A DNA stretch of 64,000 bases, taken from NCBI RefSeq assembly GCF_023155745.1, contig NZ_JAKNUS010000007.1:62001-126000 (forward strand), written 5' to 3'. A program made the position numbers and the translations under genes. The notes under the pieces were generated by a model. It worked only from the letters and a program-made list of their open reading frames with translations, searched no databases and was not told the origin of the DNA. The stretch comes from Microbacterium kunmingense. GTDB lineage: Bacteria; Actinomycetota; Actinomycetes; Actinomycetales; Microbacteriaceae. Shown piece after piece: positions 26,392 through 35,144 of this stretch (within the stretch, counting starts at the first letter, position 1; every line of letters begins with the position of its first letter).

Positions 26392-26748
26392 TCAGCCGCC
26401 TGCGGCGGGCGGCGTCTGCTTCTGCTCGGCGAGTTCGTCGACGAGCAGATCGCGGTCGTCGATCGTGCCGTTGCGGTGCGCCTGACGGGCGATCATATGG
26501 GCCGAGAGCGGGGCGGTCGCCATCTGCAGCAGCATCACCGGCACAAGGAAGGCCACGACCGGCCACGACTCCAACGCCAGGGCGATGGCGATGCAGATGA
26601 GGAGAAGGCCCAGGATCTGCGGCTTCGTCGCCGCGTGCAGGCGCGAGGCGACATCGTTGAACCGCACCAGGCCGATGGCGGCGGTGAGGCAGAGCAGACT
26701 CCCCGCGAGGATCAGCACGAGGGCGACGAGGTCGAGAGCATCGGTCAT
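26392..26748 (-). CDS. mrpG: Na+/H+ antiporter subunit MrpG
   Basis: The 118-residue protein has three membrane helices and the MrpG motifs LAGSLLCLTAAIGLVRFND, ASRLHAATKPQILGLLL and a polar C-tail. It is the last gene of the Mrp operon; its ATG overlaps the mrpF stop by four bases. MrpG is one of the small subunits of the hetero-oligomeric sodium(potassium)/proton antiporter that expels sodium at high pH. Confidence 0.93.
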   Translation of the reverse strand: MTDALDLVALVLILAGSLLCLTAAIGLVRFNDVASRLHAATKPQILGLLLICIAIALALESWPVVAFLVPVMLLQMATAPLSAHMIARQAHRNGTIDDRDLLVDELAEQKQTPPAAGG

Positions 26749-27017
26749 CGCTCCGCGGTGTCCTTCCGTGCGACGAACCGGGCGATCGAGATCGACCCGA
26801 ACACCCCGACCGCCGCAATCACGAGGAGAACGGGAAGGGTGCGCGTGTGCTGGTTGATGGCCATCTCCGCGCCCAGCACGCACAGCACCTCGGTGAGGAG
26901 GACATCGGATGCCACGGCGCGGTCGAGGATCGAAGGACCCACCACGATGCGCCAGAGCGTCAGCAGTGCCGCGATGACGAAGACCACGAAGATGGTGATG
27001 AGGAGCGCGGTACTCAT
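26745..27017 (-). CDS. mrpF: Na+/H+ antiporter subunit MrpF
   Basis: The 90-residue protein has three membrane helices with the MrpF sequence LWRIVVGPSILDRAVASDVL and Asp residues in the membrane that are conserved in the family. It overlaps mrpE upstream and mrpG downstream by four bases each. Function is within the Mrp antiporter complex. Confidence 0.94.
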   Translation of the reverse strand: MSTALLITIFVVFVIAALLTLWRIVVGPSILDRAVASDVLLTEVLCVLGAEMAINQHTRTLPVLLVIAAVGVFGSISIARFVARKDTAER

Positions 27018-27622
27018 GTCGGTGTTCCTCCCTGCCGGGGGGTGTCGATCGTCGCCTCGCGGATGACATCGAGCTGAGCTCGTGATCCGACGGCGCGCAC
27101 GATCCGCGCCTCCCAGCCGAGCACGGTGTTGCGCTGCAGGTCGATGTCATCGTCGTCGTCGACGCCGATCACGTGGAGGTAGAGCACCCGGCGATCCCGA
27201 TCGGCCTCGACCACGAGCGACCCGGGAATGAGCGACGAGGTCACCGCGGTGTGGGTCATGATCAGGTCGTCGTCGGTGCGCAGATGCACGGCGATGATGG
27301 CCGTCCCGGGGGGCTTTCCCGGGCGGACGGTCTGCCACGCGACCAGGAGCGAACCGCGCACGAGCGCCACGAGGAAGGTCACGACGAAAACAAGGCCGTA
27401 CCAGAGGTTGAGGCGGCCCGACAGGGCGACGGGCGGCAGCCGGAACACGCGCGTCACGACGACCGCGGCGACGAGACCGGTCAGGAACGCCAGCACCGTG
27501 AACTGGCCCCACAGCAGCATCCACAGCGCGATCAGCCACAGGAAGAACGGCAGCTGACGCCAGGTCACACCCAGCACGCCCCGGGTCACGGGCGCAGGCG
27601 CAGGCGCGCGATCGCCGCTCAT
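27014..27622 (-). CDS. mrpE: Na+/H+ antiporter subunit MrpE
   Basis: The 202-residue protein starts MSGDRAPAPAP and has two to three membrane helices (FFLWLIALWMLLWGQFTVL; LWYGLVFVVTFLVALV), then a cytoplasmic domain with HTAVTSSLIPGSLVVEADRD and YLHVIGVDDDDDID that is typical of MrpE. It overlaps mrpD and mrpF by four bases. The upstream open frame has an earlier in-frame start that lies inside mrpD and was rejected. Confidence 0.92.
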   Translation of the reverse strand: MSGDRAPAPAPVTRGVLGVTWRQLPFFLWLIALWMLLWGQFTVLAFLTGLVAAVVVTRVFRLPPVALSGRLNLWYGLVFVVTFLVALVRGSLLVAWQTVRPGKPPGTAIIAVHLRTDDDLIMTHTAVTSSLIPGSLVVEADRDRRVLYLHVIGVDDDDDIDLQRNTVLGWEARIVRAVGSRAQLDVIREATIDTPRQGGTPT

Positions 27623-29175
27623 GAGTCCGCCTCCTCCTCGAGCTGCACGAGCTGGATCGGCTCGAGAAGGGCCGCGCCGATGCGTTCGCACACCTCGTAG
27701 AGCGGTCCGGCGAAGACGGTCAGGGCGACGGTGATCGCCACCATCCCCGTCGTCGCCGCGGTCATGATGCGGGGGATCGCGCGCCGCTCGGTCTGGATGC
27801 CCGCGGCCGGCGCCTGCCCGAGGTACGAGATGCGGGCTTCGGTCTCAGTGGAGTCCTCATCCTCGCGCCAGAACGAGAGGTTCCATGCGCGCATCAGCGC
27901 ATAGAGGGTGAGGAGGCTCGTCACGATTCCGCCGACGATCAGCACCAGCATGATCGGCGTGCCCACCTCGGCAGCGGCGTCGAAGAGGGCGAACTTGCCG
28001 ATGAAGCCCGAGAACGGCGGGAGCCCTCCGAGGTTCACGGCCGGGATGAAGTAGAGCACCGCGATGACAGGCGCCGCCCGCATCAGCCCCTTCACGCGCA
28101 GGATCGAGGTGCTGCCGGCGCGGCGTTCGATGAGCCCCACCGCGAGGAACAGGGTCGTCTGCACGACGATGTGGTGGACGGTGTAGTAGATCGTCGCGCC
28201 GATCGCCGCCGGCGTCGCGATCGCGAGCCCGAAAATCATGTAGCCGATGTGGCTGACGAGGGTGAACGAGAGGATGCGCTTGAGCTCCGCCTGCGCGATC
28301 GCGCCGAGCACGCCGACGATCATCGTCGCGAGCGCGACGCACATCAGCAGGAAGTTCAGGTCGTTGTCGTTGAACAGCTGGGTCTCGGTGCGGATGAGAG
28401 CGTAGACGCCGACCTTCGTCAGCAGGCCCGCGAACACCGCCGTGACCGGTGCGGGCGCGGTCGGGTACGAGTCGGGGAGCCAGAACGACAGCGGGAAGAC
28501 GGCGGCCTTGATGCTGAAGGCGACCAGGAGCAGCAGGTGGAGCACCGTCTGGGTGTCCTGCGGCAGCTCCATCATCCGCTCGGAGATCTGCGCCATGTTG
28601 ACGGTGCCGAGTGCACCGTAGATCGCCGCGATCGCCGCCAGGAACAGGATCGACGACACCAGGGAGACGACGATGTAGACGACGCCGGTGCGGATGCGGT
28701 TCTCGGTGCTGCCCAGGGTGATCAGCACGTAGGAGGCGACGAGCAGGATCTCGAAGCCGACGTAGAGGTTGAACAGGTCGCCGGCGATGAACGCGGTGAA
28801 GATCCCCGCCGCCAGCAGCAGGTACGACGGGTGGAAGATCGACACCGGCGTCTCATCGTCGTTGTCGGCCGCGCCCTGGCCCACCGAGAAGAGCAGAACG
28901 GCCAGCAGCACGATGCTCGAGACGACGATGAGGAGCGCCGAGAGCCGGTCGACGTAGAGCACGATGCCGAAGGGGATCGGCCAGTCGCCGACGGAGACGG
29001 CGAGGGCGTCGCCGCCCTGGTCGACGACGACCAGGAGGATCGCGGCGATGACGGTGACGGTGGTGAGCGTGACGATCGAGATCGCGACCTGGGTGCGCCG
29101 GTGCCGGCCGGCGACGAGCGCCAGCGCGGCGCCCAGGAGCGGCAGGGTCGCCAGAAGCGGGACGAGGGCGATCAT
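27619..29175 (-). CDS. mrpD: Na+/H+ antiporter subunit MrpD
   Basis: The 518-residue protein has about 14 membrane helices and belongs to the NuoN/NuoM-like family: LYVDRLSALLIV, FEILLVASYVLI with the lysine and glutamate residues of the proton path, KAAVFPLSFWLPDSYPTAPAP and LTKVGVYALIRTE. It overlaps mrpC and mrpE by four bases. In the Mrp complex MrpA and MrpD are the two ion-translocating chains. Confidence 0.95.
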   Translation of the reverse strand: MIALVPLLATLPLLGAALALVAGRHRRTQVAISIVTLTTVTVIAAILLVVVDQGGDALAVSVGDWPIPFGIVLYVDRLSALLIVVSSIVLLAVLLFSVGQGAADNDDETPVSIFHPSYLLLAAGIFTAFIAGDLFNLYVGFEILLVASYVLITLGSTENRIRTGVVYIVVSLVSSILFLAAIAAIYGALGTVNMAQISERMMELPQDTQTVLHLLLLVAFSIKAAVFPLSFWLPDSYPTAPAPVTAVFAGLLTKVGVYALIRTETQLFNDNDLNFLLMCVALATMIVGVLGAIAQAELKRILSFTLVSHIGYMIFGLAIATPAAIGATIYYTVHHIVVQTTLFLAVGLIERRAGSTSILRVKGLMRAAPVIAVLYFIPAVNLGGLPPFSGFIGKFALFDAAAEVGTPIMLVLIVGGIVTSLLTLYALMRAWNLSFWREDEDSTETEARISYLGQAPAAGIQTERRAIPRIMTAATTGMVAITVALTVFAGPLYEVCERIGAALLEPIQLVQLEEEADS

Positions 29176-29741
29176 CCGTCATCCCCCCGCTCGGTGGTGT
29201 CCGCTCGTCGCGAGCGGCGCGACGACGGCTCGGGAAGGTTCACCGGGGCGTCATCCTGCACACCCGAGATGTCGCGGCTGCCGAGCACCGTGATCGGCGC
29301 GGTGTCGAGGCCGACGAAGTCGGTGGTGGCGTCGTCATCGGTGTCTTCGATCTCGGTCTCGTCGTCGATCATGTCCTCGTCGGCGGCGCCGCGGTCGCGC
29401 ACCGCCAGGTCGGCCTCGTCGTCGGCGACGGTGTCGGCCTGGCCGAGCTGCCACGACCGGTAGATGAGGGCCAGCAGGAACGCCGACACCGCGAAGGTGA
29501 TCACGATCGCCGTGAGGGTCAGCGCCATGGGGAGCGGATCGGACATGTCCTCGGGGTCGCCGGATCCGTAGAACGGGGCGATGCCGGGCCGACCGACGAC
29601 GACCAGCAGAAACAGGTTCGCGGCGTTGCCGAGGAGGAGGAACCCGATGAGCACCCGGGTGAGGCTGCGCTCGAGCATCGCGTAGACGCCGCAGGCGAAC
29701 AGGACGCCCATGATGAGGATGAGGGTGAGGGAGACGCTCAT
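29172..29741 (-). CDS. mrpC: Na+/H+ antiporter subunit MrpC, with long acidic tail
   Basis: The first 115 residues are a NuoK-like subunit with three helices: GVYAMLERSLTRVLIGFLLL and LPMALTLTAIVITFAVSAFL. After about residue 110 comes a 75-residue hydrophilic tail rich in Asp and Glu (DDEADLAVRDRG, DDETEIEDTDDD) and ending RRSRRADTTERGDDG. Family members usually end soon after the third helix, so this tail is an addition of unknown purpose, facing the cytoplasm. Overlaps of four bases join it to mrpA and mrpD. Confidence 0.93.
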   Translation of the reverse strand: MSVSLTLILIMGVLFACGVYAMLERSLTRVLIGFLLLGNAANLFLLVVVGRPGIAPFYGSGDPEDMSDPLPMALTLTAIVITFAVSAFLLALIYRSWQLGQADTVADDEADLAVRDRGAADEDMIDDETEIEDTDDDATTDFVGLDTAPITVLGSRDISGVQDDAPVNLPEPSSRRSRRADTTERGDDG

Positions 29742-32671
29742 GACACGCTCACCCCACTGGCCTTGCTGCGCTGCATCTGCCGGTCGACCTCGGCTCCCAG
29801 CGAGCGGAGCACGTCGAGCACGAGACCGACGACGACCAGGTAGACGCCGACGTCGAACAGCGTGGAGGTGACGAACTCGACGTGACCGAGCACCGGCAGC
29901 TCCGCCTCGAACCAGGTGCTGGTCAGCGGCGGCGCCCCGAAGAGGAGCGGCACGATCGCGCACCCGACCGCGATCGACATGCCGACCCCGAGGAGTCGCC
30001 CGGCGTCGGTCGGCGCGGCGACGCCCAGCTCGTACCGCCCGCCCGCGACGTAGCGCATCACCAGGGCCATACCGGCGACGAGGCCGCCGGCGAAGCCGCC
30101 GCCGGGAAGGTTGTGGCCGGCGAAGAGCAGGTAGAGCGAGACGATGATGATCGAGTGGAAGAGGATCCGGACGATCACCTCGAGGAGGATGGAGCGGTTC
30201 TCGGGCCGGACCTGCTGCCCGCCCACGAGCCACGCCATCCGCTGGCGTCCGCTCTCCGCGTTCCGCGGCTTCACGCCTGAGGGCGTCTCGACGAGCAGAC
30301 GGCGATCGCGCCCGCCCACGCGGGGCAGGGCGTTGGTGGCGGTGAGGTTGTCTTTGCGGTCGGTGACGAAGACGAGGGATGCCACGCCCGTGGCCGCGAG
30401 GATGAGGACGGCGAGCTCCCCCATGGTGTCCCACCCGCGGATGTCGACAAGGGCGACGTTGACGACGTTGCGTCCCTGCCCGAGCTCGTAGGCCAGGTCG
30501 GGCCACGCGACCGACACGGGGTCCTGCAGCCGCGCGCCGGTCGCGATGACGGCGACCGCCATCATCGTCACGCCGACCGCCGCGGCCACGAGCGCCCGCG
30601 GGATCGCCGCGACCGAGGCGTTGTGCTCGCCCATGCGCGACGGGATGCGCCGGAGCACGAGGGCGAAGGCGATGAGGGTGACCGTCTCGATGAGGATCTG
30701 GGTGAGGGCCAGGTCGGGCGCGCCGCTGATGGCGAAGAGCGCGGCCATCCCGAGGCCGGTGACCGAGACCAGCACGACGCCCGTGTACCGCTTCCTGGCG
30801 CGGACGGCGATGAGGCCGGCGACGATCATCACCGGCGCGATCGCGAGCTGCGCCGGGTTCTGGAAGAGGTCCACATCCGAGCGCCAATCGGGGCCGCCCA
30901 CGATGAGCGCGGTCGCCTCGGCCACCACGAAGACGATGAAGATCGTGCCGATGTAGACCGGGAGCGAGCCGCGCTGGGTGAAGGTGGTGGTCGCCACCGA
31001 CAGCCGGGCGATGCCGCGGAGCACGGAGTTGTAGACGTCGAACGCCTCGAACGGCAGGACGCGCCTCGAGACATCCCGCGTGGCCGTCGCCCAGAAGATC
31101 GCCGCGCCGAGCGCGATCGTGCCGAGCGAGATGAACAGCGCCGGCTCCAGCCCATGCCACAGCGCGAGGTAGTACGGCTCGGGCTCGGCGACGCCGGGGG
31201 TTGCGAGCGGGGCTTCGTCGGCATACGTGGCGAGTGCGGGGTCGACGATCGGTGCGGCGAGCCCCGCGACGAGGGTGAGCGCGGAGAGGATGACCGGGGC
31301 GGCGAGGAATCCCGCCGGGGCGCCGGGCCACTCGGTGCGCGCGGGCGGGGTGCCGTCGGGACCGGTGCGCTTGGTCCAGAACGCGCCCCAGATGAACCGG
31401 ATGCCGTAGGCCATCGTGAGCGCCGAGCCCGCCGCGACCCCGAGGATGCCGACGATCCCCCACACCGCGCCGCCCTCGGCCTCGTGGAGGAGGGCGGTGA
31501 GGGCGGTCTCCTTGGCGACGAACCCGATGGTGGGCGGCAGACCCGCCATCGACGCGACGGCGACGATCGACAGCGTCGCGAGCACCGGCGCCTGGCGACC
31601 GAGGCCCGACAGTTCGTCGATGTTGCGGGTGGCGAGCTGGCGGTCGATGATGCCGACGACGAGGAAGAGGGCCGACTTGAACAGCGCGTGGCTGAGCAGG
31701 AGGGCGAGGCCGGCGAGCGCGGTGTCGCGGACCCCGTAGCCGAGCACGACGGTGAGGAAGCCGAGCTGGCTCACCGTACCGAAGGCGAGGAGGCGCTTGA
31801 GGTCGGTCTCGCGGAGGGCCTGGAATCCGCCGAGCAGCATCGTGAAGACGCCGAGCGAGACGACGATGGGACGCCAACCGGGCTCGTTCGCCTCGAACGG
31901 AGCGAAGAGCGCGATGAGGTAGATGCCGGCCTTGACCATCGCCGCGGCGTGCAGATACGCGCTCACCGGCGTCGGCGCGGTCATGGCGCCGGGGAGCCAG
32001 AAGTGGAACGGGAAGACGGCCGACTTGCTCAGCGCACCGGCGAGCAGCAGCACGAGGGCGGCGACCACGACCGGTCCCTCGGGGCGGGCGGCGAGGATCT
32101 CCGAGATGCTCGAGGTGCCGGTGTCGACGACGAGCAGCACGACGCCGATCAGCATCACCAGGCCGCCCAGGGTCGTCACCAGCAGGGCCTGGAGGGCCGA
32201 GCGGCGGCTCGCGCCGCGGCGGTGGTAGTACCCGATGAGCAGGTACGACAGGACGCTGGTGACCTCCCAGAACATGACCAGCACGACGAGGTCGTCGGTG
32301 AGGACGAGACCGTACATCGCCCCGGCGAAGGCCAGCAGCACGGCGGCGAACTGCCCGAGACCCTCTGCGTTGTCACGGAAGTACCAGCGGCAGTAGAGCA
32401 GGACGAGGGCGCCGACCCCCGTCACGACGAGCGCGAGGATCCACGACAGCGTGGTCATCCGCATCGACAACTCGATGCCGAGGGGCGGGATCCAGTCGTA
32501 TGACTCGAACGGAATGTCTCCGGCGAGCACCCCGGGGCCGAGGACGACCGTGTAGGCGAAGGCGGCCGCCGACACCGCGGCGGCGAAGAAGAACGCGCGC
32601 GCGCCGAGGCGATGGATGAGCCAGGGAAGCACCAGGGACGCCGCCGCGAACACTCCGAGGAAGACCAACAT
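29738..32671 (-). CDS. mrpA: Na+/H+ antiporter fused subunits MrpA-MrpB
   Basis: The 977-residue protein contains MrpA (about 1-800: NuoL-like core with YCRWYFRDNAEGLGQFAA, VFPFHFWLPGAMTAPTPVSA, YLHAAAMVKAGIYLIAL, GLPPTIGFVAKETALTALL) and, in the same frame, the MrpB domain (about 830-960: LFAGHNLPGGGFAGGLVAGM, HVEFVTSTLFDVGVYLVVVG). MrpAB fusion is common in actinobacteria and some proteobacteria. MrpA carries the sodium/proton exchange core. GAGGAGG lies six bases before the ATG; a TAGAAT -10 (32739-32734) overlaps the last codons of lacI, giving a leader of about 60 bases. The six genes mrpABCDEFG overlap at every junction and form one operon. Confidence 0.96.
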   Translation of the reverse strand: MLVFLGVFAAASLVLPWLIHRLGARAFFFAAAVSAAAFAYTVVLGPGVLAGDIPFESYDWIPPLGIELSMRMTTLSWILALVVTGVGALVLLYCRWYFRDNAEGLGQFAAVLLAFAGAMYGLVLTDDLVVLVMFWEVTSVLSYLLIGYYHRRGASRRSALQALLVTTLGGLVMLIGVVLLVVDTGTSSISEILAARPEGPVVVAALVLLLAGALSKSAVFPFHFWLPGAMTAPTPVSAYLHAAAMVKAGIYLIALFAPFEANEPGWRPIVVSLGVFTMLLGGFQALRETDLKRLLAFGTVSQLGFLTVVLGYGVRDTALAGLALLLSHALFKSALFLVVGIIDRQLATRNIDELSGLGRQAPVLATLSIVAVASMAGLPPTIGFVAKETALTALLHEAEGGAVWGIVGILGVAAGSALTMAYGIRFIWGAFWTKRTGPDGTPPARTEWPGAPAGFLAAPVILSALTLVAGLAAPIVDPALATYADEAPLATPGVAEPEPYYLALWHGLEPALFISLGTIALGAAIFWATATRDVSRRVLPFEAFDVYNSVLRGIARLSVATTTFTQRGSLPVYIGTIFIVFVVAEATALIVGGPDWRSDVDLFQNPAQLAIAPVMIVAGLIAVRARKRYTGVVLVSVTGLGMAALFAISGAPDLALTQILIETVTLIAFALVLRRIPSRMGEHNASVAAIPRALVAAAVGVTMMAVAVIATGARLQDPVSVAWPDLAYELGQGRNVVNVALVDIRGWDTMGELAVLILAATGVASLVFVTDRKDNLTATNALPRVGGRDRRLLVETPSGVKPRNAESGRQRMAWLVGGQQVRPENRSILLEVIVRILFHSIIIVSLYLLFAGHNLPGGGFAGGLVAGMALVMRYVAGGRYELGVAAPTDAGRLLGVGMSIAVGCAIVPLLFGAPPLTSTWFEAELPVLGHVEFVTSTLFDVGVYLVVVGLVLDVLRSLGAEVDRQMQRSKASGVSVS

Positions 32672-32736
32672 GCGGCCTCCTCAGGGTCGTCGGTCGGCCG
32701 GGCAGCACGACTCAGGCGATCGGGGTCGGGTCCATT

Positions 32737-33798
32737 CTATCGGGCGGCCGGCGGCGGGCCGGACGTGTTCCCCTCTCGGAAGGCGCAGGTGAAGTGCATC
32801 GAGACCGGGCTCGCGCCCTCCAGCATGCTTGCCACGGCGAGACCGGCGGCGCGCCCCTTGTCGGCAGCCGGCTGGACGAGCGTGGTCAGCGAGTAGGGCG
32901 CCAGGCCGTCGACGACGATGCCGTCGAATCCGGTCACGCTGAGGTCGTCGGGCACCCGCAGACCCGCCTCCTCGGCCGCGCGGATGACCCCGACCGCGAG
33001 CAGATCGCTCTGCGCGATCACCGCCGTCGGCCGGTCCGGGCCCGCCAGCAGGACGCGTCCGGCCGCGAGCCCCTCGTCGATGAAGCTCCCTGCGGCGGCG
33101 TAGGCGGGGGCGTGCGGGTAGACATCGCGGGCGCCGGCGAGCCGGTCGCGGGTCACGTCGACGGTCACCTCGGCGTCGGGGCCGAAGAACCCCCGCGGGC
33201 GGTCGGCGTTCACGGGGAGGGTGAGGATCACCACGTTCTCGTGGCCGAGAGAGCGCAGGTGCCGCGCCGCATGGCGCTGAGCCTCGCGGTTGTCGAGTCC
33301 GATGCGGGGGATGTCGCCTCCGGCATCCCCTTCGATGACCACCACCGGGATGCCGCGGGCGCGCACGGTATCGAGGGATCGCCGCATCAGCGGGCTGCAC
33401 CCGATGAGGACAGCGGCATCGATGGGCGCGGTGGTGAGCGCCGGCCCGGTCTCGGCCGTCTCGTCGTCGCGGAGGAGCAGCAGCCCCGCCCCGAGGCCCG
33501 CGACGCCCTCGGTGAGGCCGTCCATCATGAGCGTCTTCACCGGGTCGAGGAAGGCGGTGCCGAGGTGCTCCTCGAAGACGACGCCGACGATGCCCGAGCG
33601 ACCGCGCCGCAGCGACGCCGCCCGCGGATCGGGTCCGGTGTAGCCGAGAGCGGCCGCCGCCTCGAGCACCCGCGCCCGCGTGGCATCCGACACCGGCGTC
33701 TTGCCGCTGAAGACGACCGACGCCGTCGACGCCGACACCCCCGCCTCTCGGGCGACGTCGGCGATGGTGGCGCGTCGCCGTTCGTCGGTGCGTCTCAT
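32737..33798 (-). CDS. LacI family transcriptional regulator
   Basis: The 353-residue protein has the LacI HTH (TIADVAREAGVSASTASVVF, GKTPVSDATRARVLEAAAALGY, residues 11-54) and a periplasmic-binding-protein-like effector domain: GIVGVVFEE near 70, IPVVVIEGD near 150, DNREAQRHAARHL near 168 and FDGIVVDGLAPYSLTTLVQP near 300. It is divergent from an MFS gene and a palindrome of LacI type lies between them. The effector is probably a sugar or sugar-like compound carried by the transporter. TAGGGT (33810-33805) ends six bases before the ATG, so its mRNA is probably leaderless. C-terminal Pro-rich tail is short. Confidence 0.93.
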   Translation of the reverse strand: MRRTDERRRATIADVAREAGVSASTASVVFSGKTPVSDATRARVLEAAAALGYTGPDPRAASLRRGRSGIVGVVFEEHLGTAFLDPVKTLMMDGLTEGVAGLGAGLLLLRDDETAETGPALTTAPIDAAVLIGCSPLMRRSLDTVRARGIPVVVIEGDAGGDIPRIGLDNREAQRHAARHLRSLGHENVVILTLPVNADRPRGFFGPDAEVTVDVTRDRLAGARDVYPHAPAYAAAGSFIDEGLAAGRVLLAGPDRPTAVIAQSDLLAVGVIRAAEEAGLRVPDDLSVTGFDGIVVDGLAPYSLTTLVQPAADKGRAAGLAVASMLEGASPVSMHFTCAFREGNTSGPPPAAR

Positions 33799-33804
33799 CC
33801 CCCC

Positions 33805-33848
33805 ACCCTAACCGCGTCGTTTTGCGGATCGAAACGATTCGGTAGTCT
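33805..33848. promoter_or_regulatory. Divergent LacI/MFS promoters with shared operator
   Basis: Two -10 boxes face away from each other: TAGGGT for lacI (33810-33805, minus) and TAGTCT for the MFS gene (33843-33848, plus). Between them CGAAACGATTCG (33830-33841) is an inverted repeat with a central CG and one mismatched pair, the usual LacI-family operator shape. It covers the -35 region of lacI and the spacer of the MFS promoter, so one bound dimer could repress both. Confidence 0.7.
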
Positions 33849-33854
33849 TCTCGG

Positions 33855-35087
33855 GTGGAACTCGTCCTGACCCGTCCTCAGCTGGTGCGCTGGCGCACCG
33901 CCGTCTTCGCGATCTTCCTGGCGAGCGGCCTGAGCATCGCCACGTGGGCCTCGCGGGTGCCGGCGATCAAGAGCGCGCTGGGCGTGGACAACGTCGAGAT
34001 CGGCTTCCTCCTGCTCGGCGCGGGCGTGGCCTCGATCCTCGGGCTCTCCCTCGCCTCGGCCGTGCTCGCACGGTTCGGCGCCAAGCGCGGCATGCTCGGC
34101 GCGATGATCACCTTCGCCGTCGGAGTCGCGATCGTCGGCGTCGGCACCGACGCCGTGCCCTCGTACGCGATCGTGCTGCTCGGCCTCTGCCTCTTCGGCT
34201 TCGGCAACGGCGCGGTCGACGTGATGATGAACGTCGACGGCGCAGCCATCGAGAAGGAATCGAACAAGACGATCCTCCCCCTCTTCCACGCCTTCTTCAG
34301 CTTCGGCACCGTCATCGGCGCGGGTGTCGGCGCCCTCGCCGCCGCGGCGGGCATCAACGTGCTCGCCCATACCGTGACGATGGCCGTCGTGGTGCTCGCG
34401 ATCGCCCTGGCGACCTACCCGGCCGTGCCGGCGCGTGACATCGCCGAAGACACCGGGCCGGGGGAGAAGGCCGGCTGGCGCGAGCACCTCCACACGAACC
34501 TGTCGGCGTGGCGCGAGCCGCGCACCTACGCGCTCGGCGTGATCATGCTCGGCATGGCCTTCGCCGAGGGCGGCGCCAACGACTGGCTGGCGCTCGGCGT
34601 CGTGGAGGGCCACGGCGCGACCGAAGCCGTCGGGGCGGCGGGGCTCACCGTCTTCTCGGTCAGCATGACCGTCGTGCGCGTGCTCGGCGGACCGCTCGTC
34701 GACCGGTTCGGTCGCGTCAACACGCTGCGCATCCTCGCGGTCACCGCCGCGGTGGGCCTGCTGCTGTTCATCCTCGCGCCGAACCTGCCCCTCGTCTTCG
34801 TCGGCGCGGCACTCTGGGGCGCGGGCGCCTCGCTCGGCTTCCCGCTCGGCATGTCGGCCGCGGCCGACGATCCCGCCCGCGCGGCCGCCCGGGTGAGCGC
34901 CGCGGCGACCATCGGCTACGTGGCGTTCCTCTGCGGGCCGCCGATCCTCGGATTCATCAGCGAGCAGATCGGGCTCTTGAACACGCTGTTCATCCTGGTC
35001 GCCCTCATCGTGGCATCCGGAATCGCCTCACCCGCCGCCCGGCCCATCGCCGGCTCGACCGTCGGCGCCGGGCACCCGCACCACTGA
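33855..35087 (+). CDS. MFS transporter
   Basis: The 410-residue protein has 12 predicted membrane helices, the cytoplasmic loop motif ARFGAKRG near residue 72 and DRFGRVN near 285, and the SRVPAIK motif near 33-39. Related proteins (YbjJ/YdhP-like, inner membrane FucP-similar set) are uncharacterised sugar or drug carriers. The GTG start lies six bases after the -10 TAGTCT, so a leaderless mRNA is predicted. It is probably repressed by the neighbouring LacI regulator. The natural substrate is not evident. Confidence 0.88.
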   Translation: MELVLTRPQLVRWRTAVFAIFLASGLSIATWASRVPAIKSALGVDNVEIGFLLLGAGVASILGLSLASAVLARFGAKRGMLGAMITFAVGVAIVGVGTDAVPSYAIVLLGLCLFGFGNGAVDVMMNVDGAAIEKESNKTILPLFHAFFSFGTVIGAGVGALAAAAGINVLAHTVTMAVVVLAIALATYPAVPARDIAEDTGPGEKAGWREHLHTNLSAWREPRTYALGVIMLGMAFAEGGANDWLALGVVEGHGATEAVGAAGLTVFSVSMTVVRVLGGPLVDRFGRVNTLRILAVTAAVGLLLFILAPNLPLVFVGAALWGAGASLGFPLGMSAAADDPARAAARVSAAATIGYVAFLCGPPILGFISEQIGLLNTLFILVALIVASGIASPAARPIAGSTVGAGHPHH

Positions 35088-35110
35088 CCCGCCCGCACCA
35101 CTGACCCGCC
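35077..35110. repeat. 17-bp tandem repeat at the MFS stop codon
   Basis: CGCACCACTGACCCGCC occurs at 35077-35093 and again unchanged at 35094-35110, with a degraded third copy. The stop TGA of the MFS gene is inside the first unit, so the second unit holds a duplicate stop; it looks like a recent slippage event. Confidence 0.7.
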
Positions 35111-35144
35111 CGCGCCACCGGCCCGCGGCGACTACGCTCGACGG

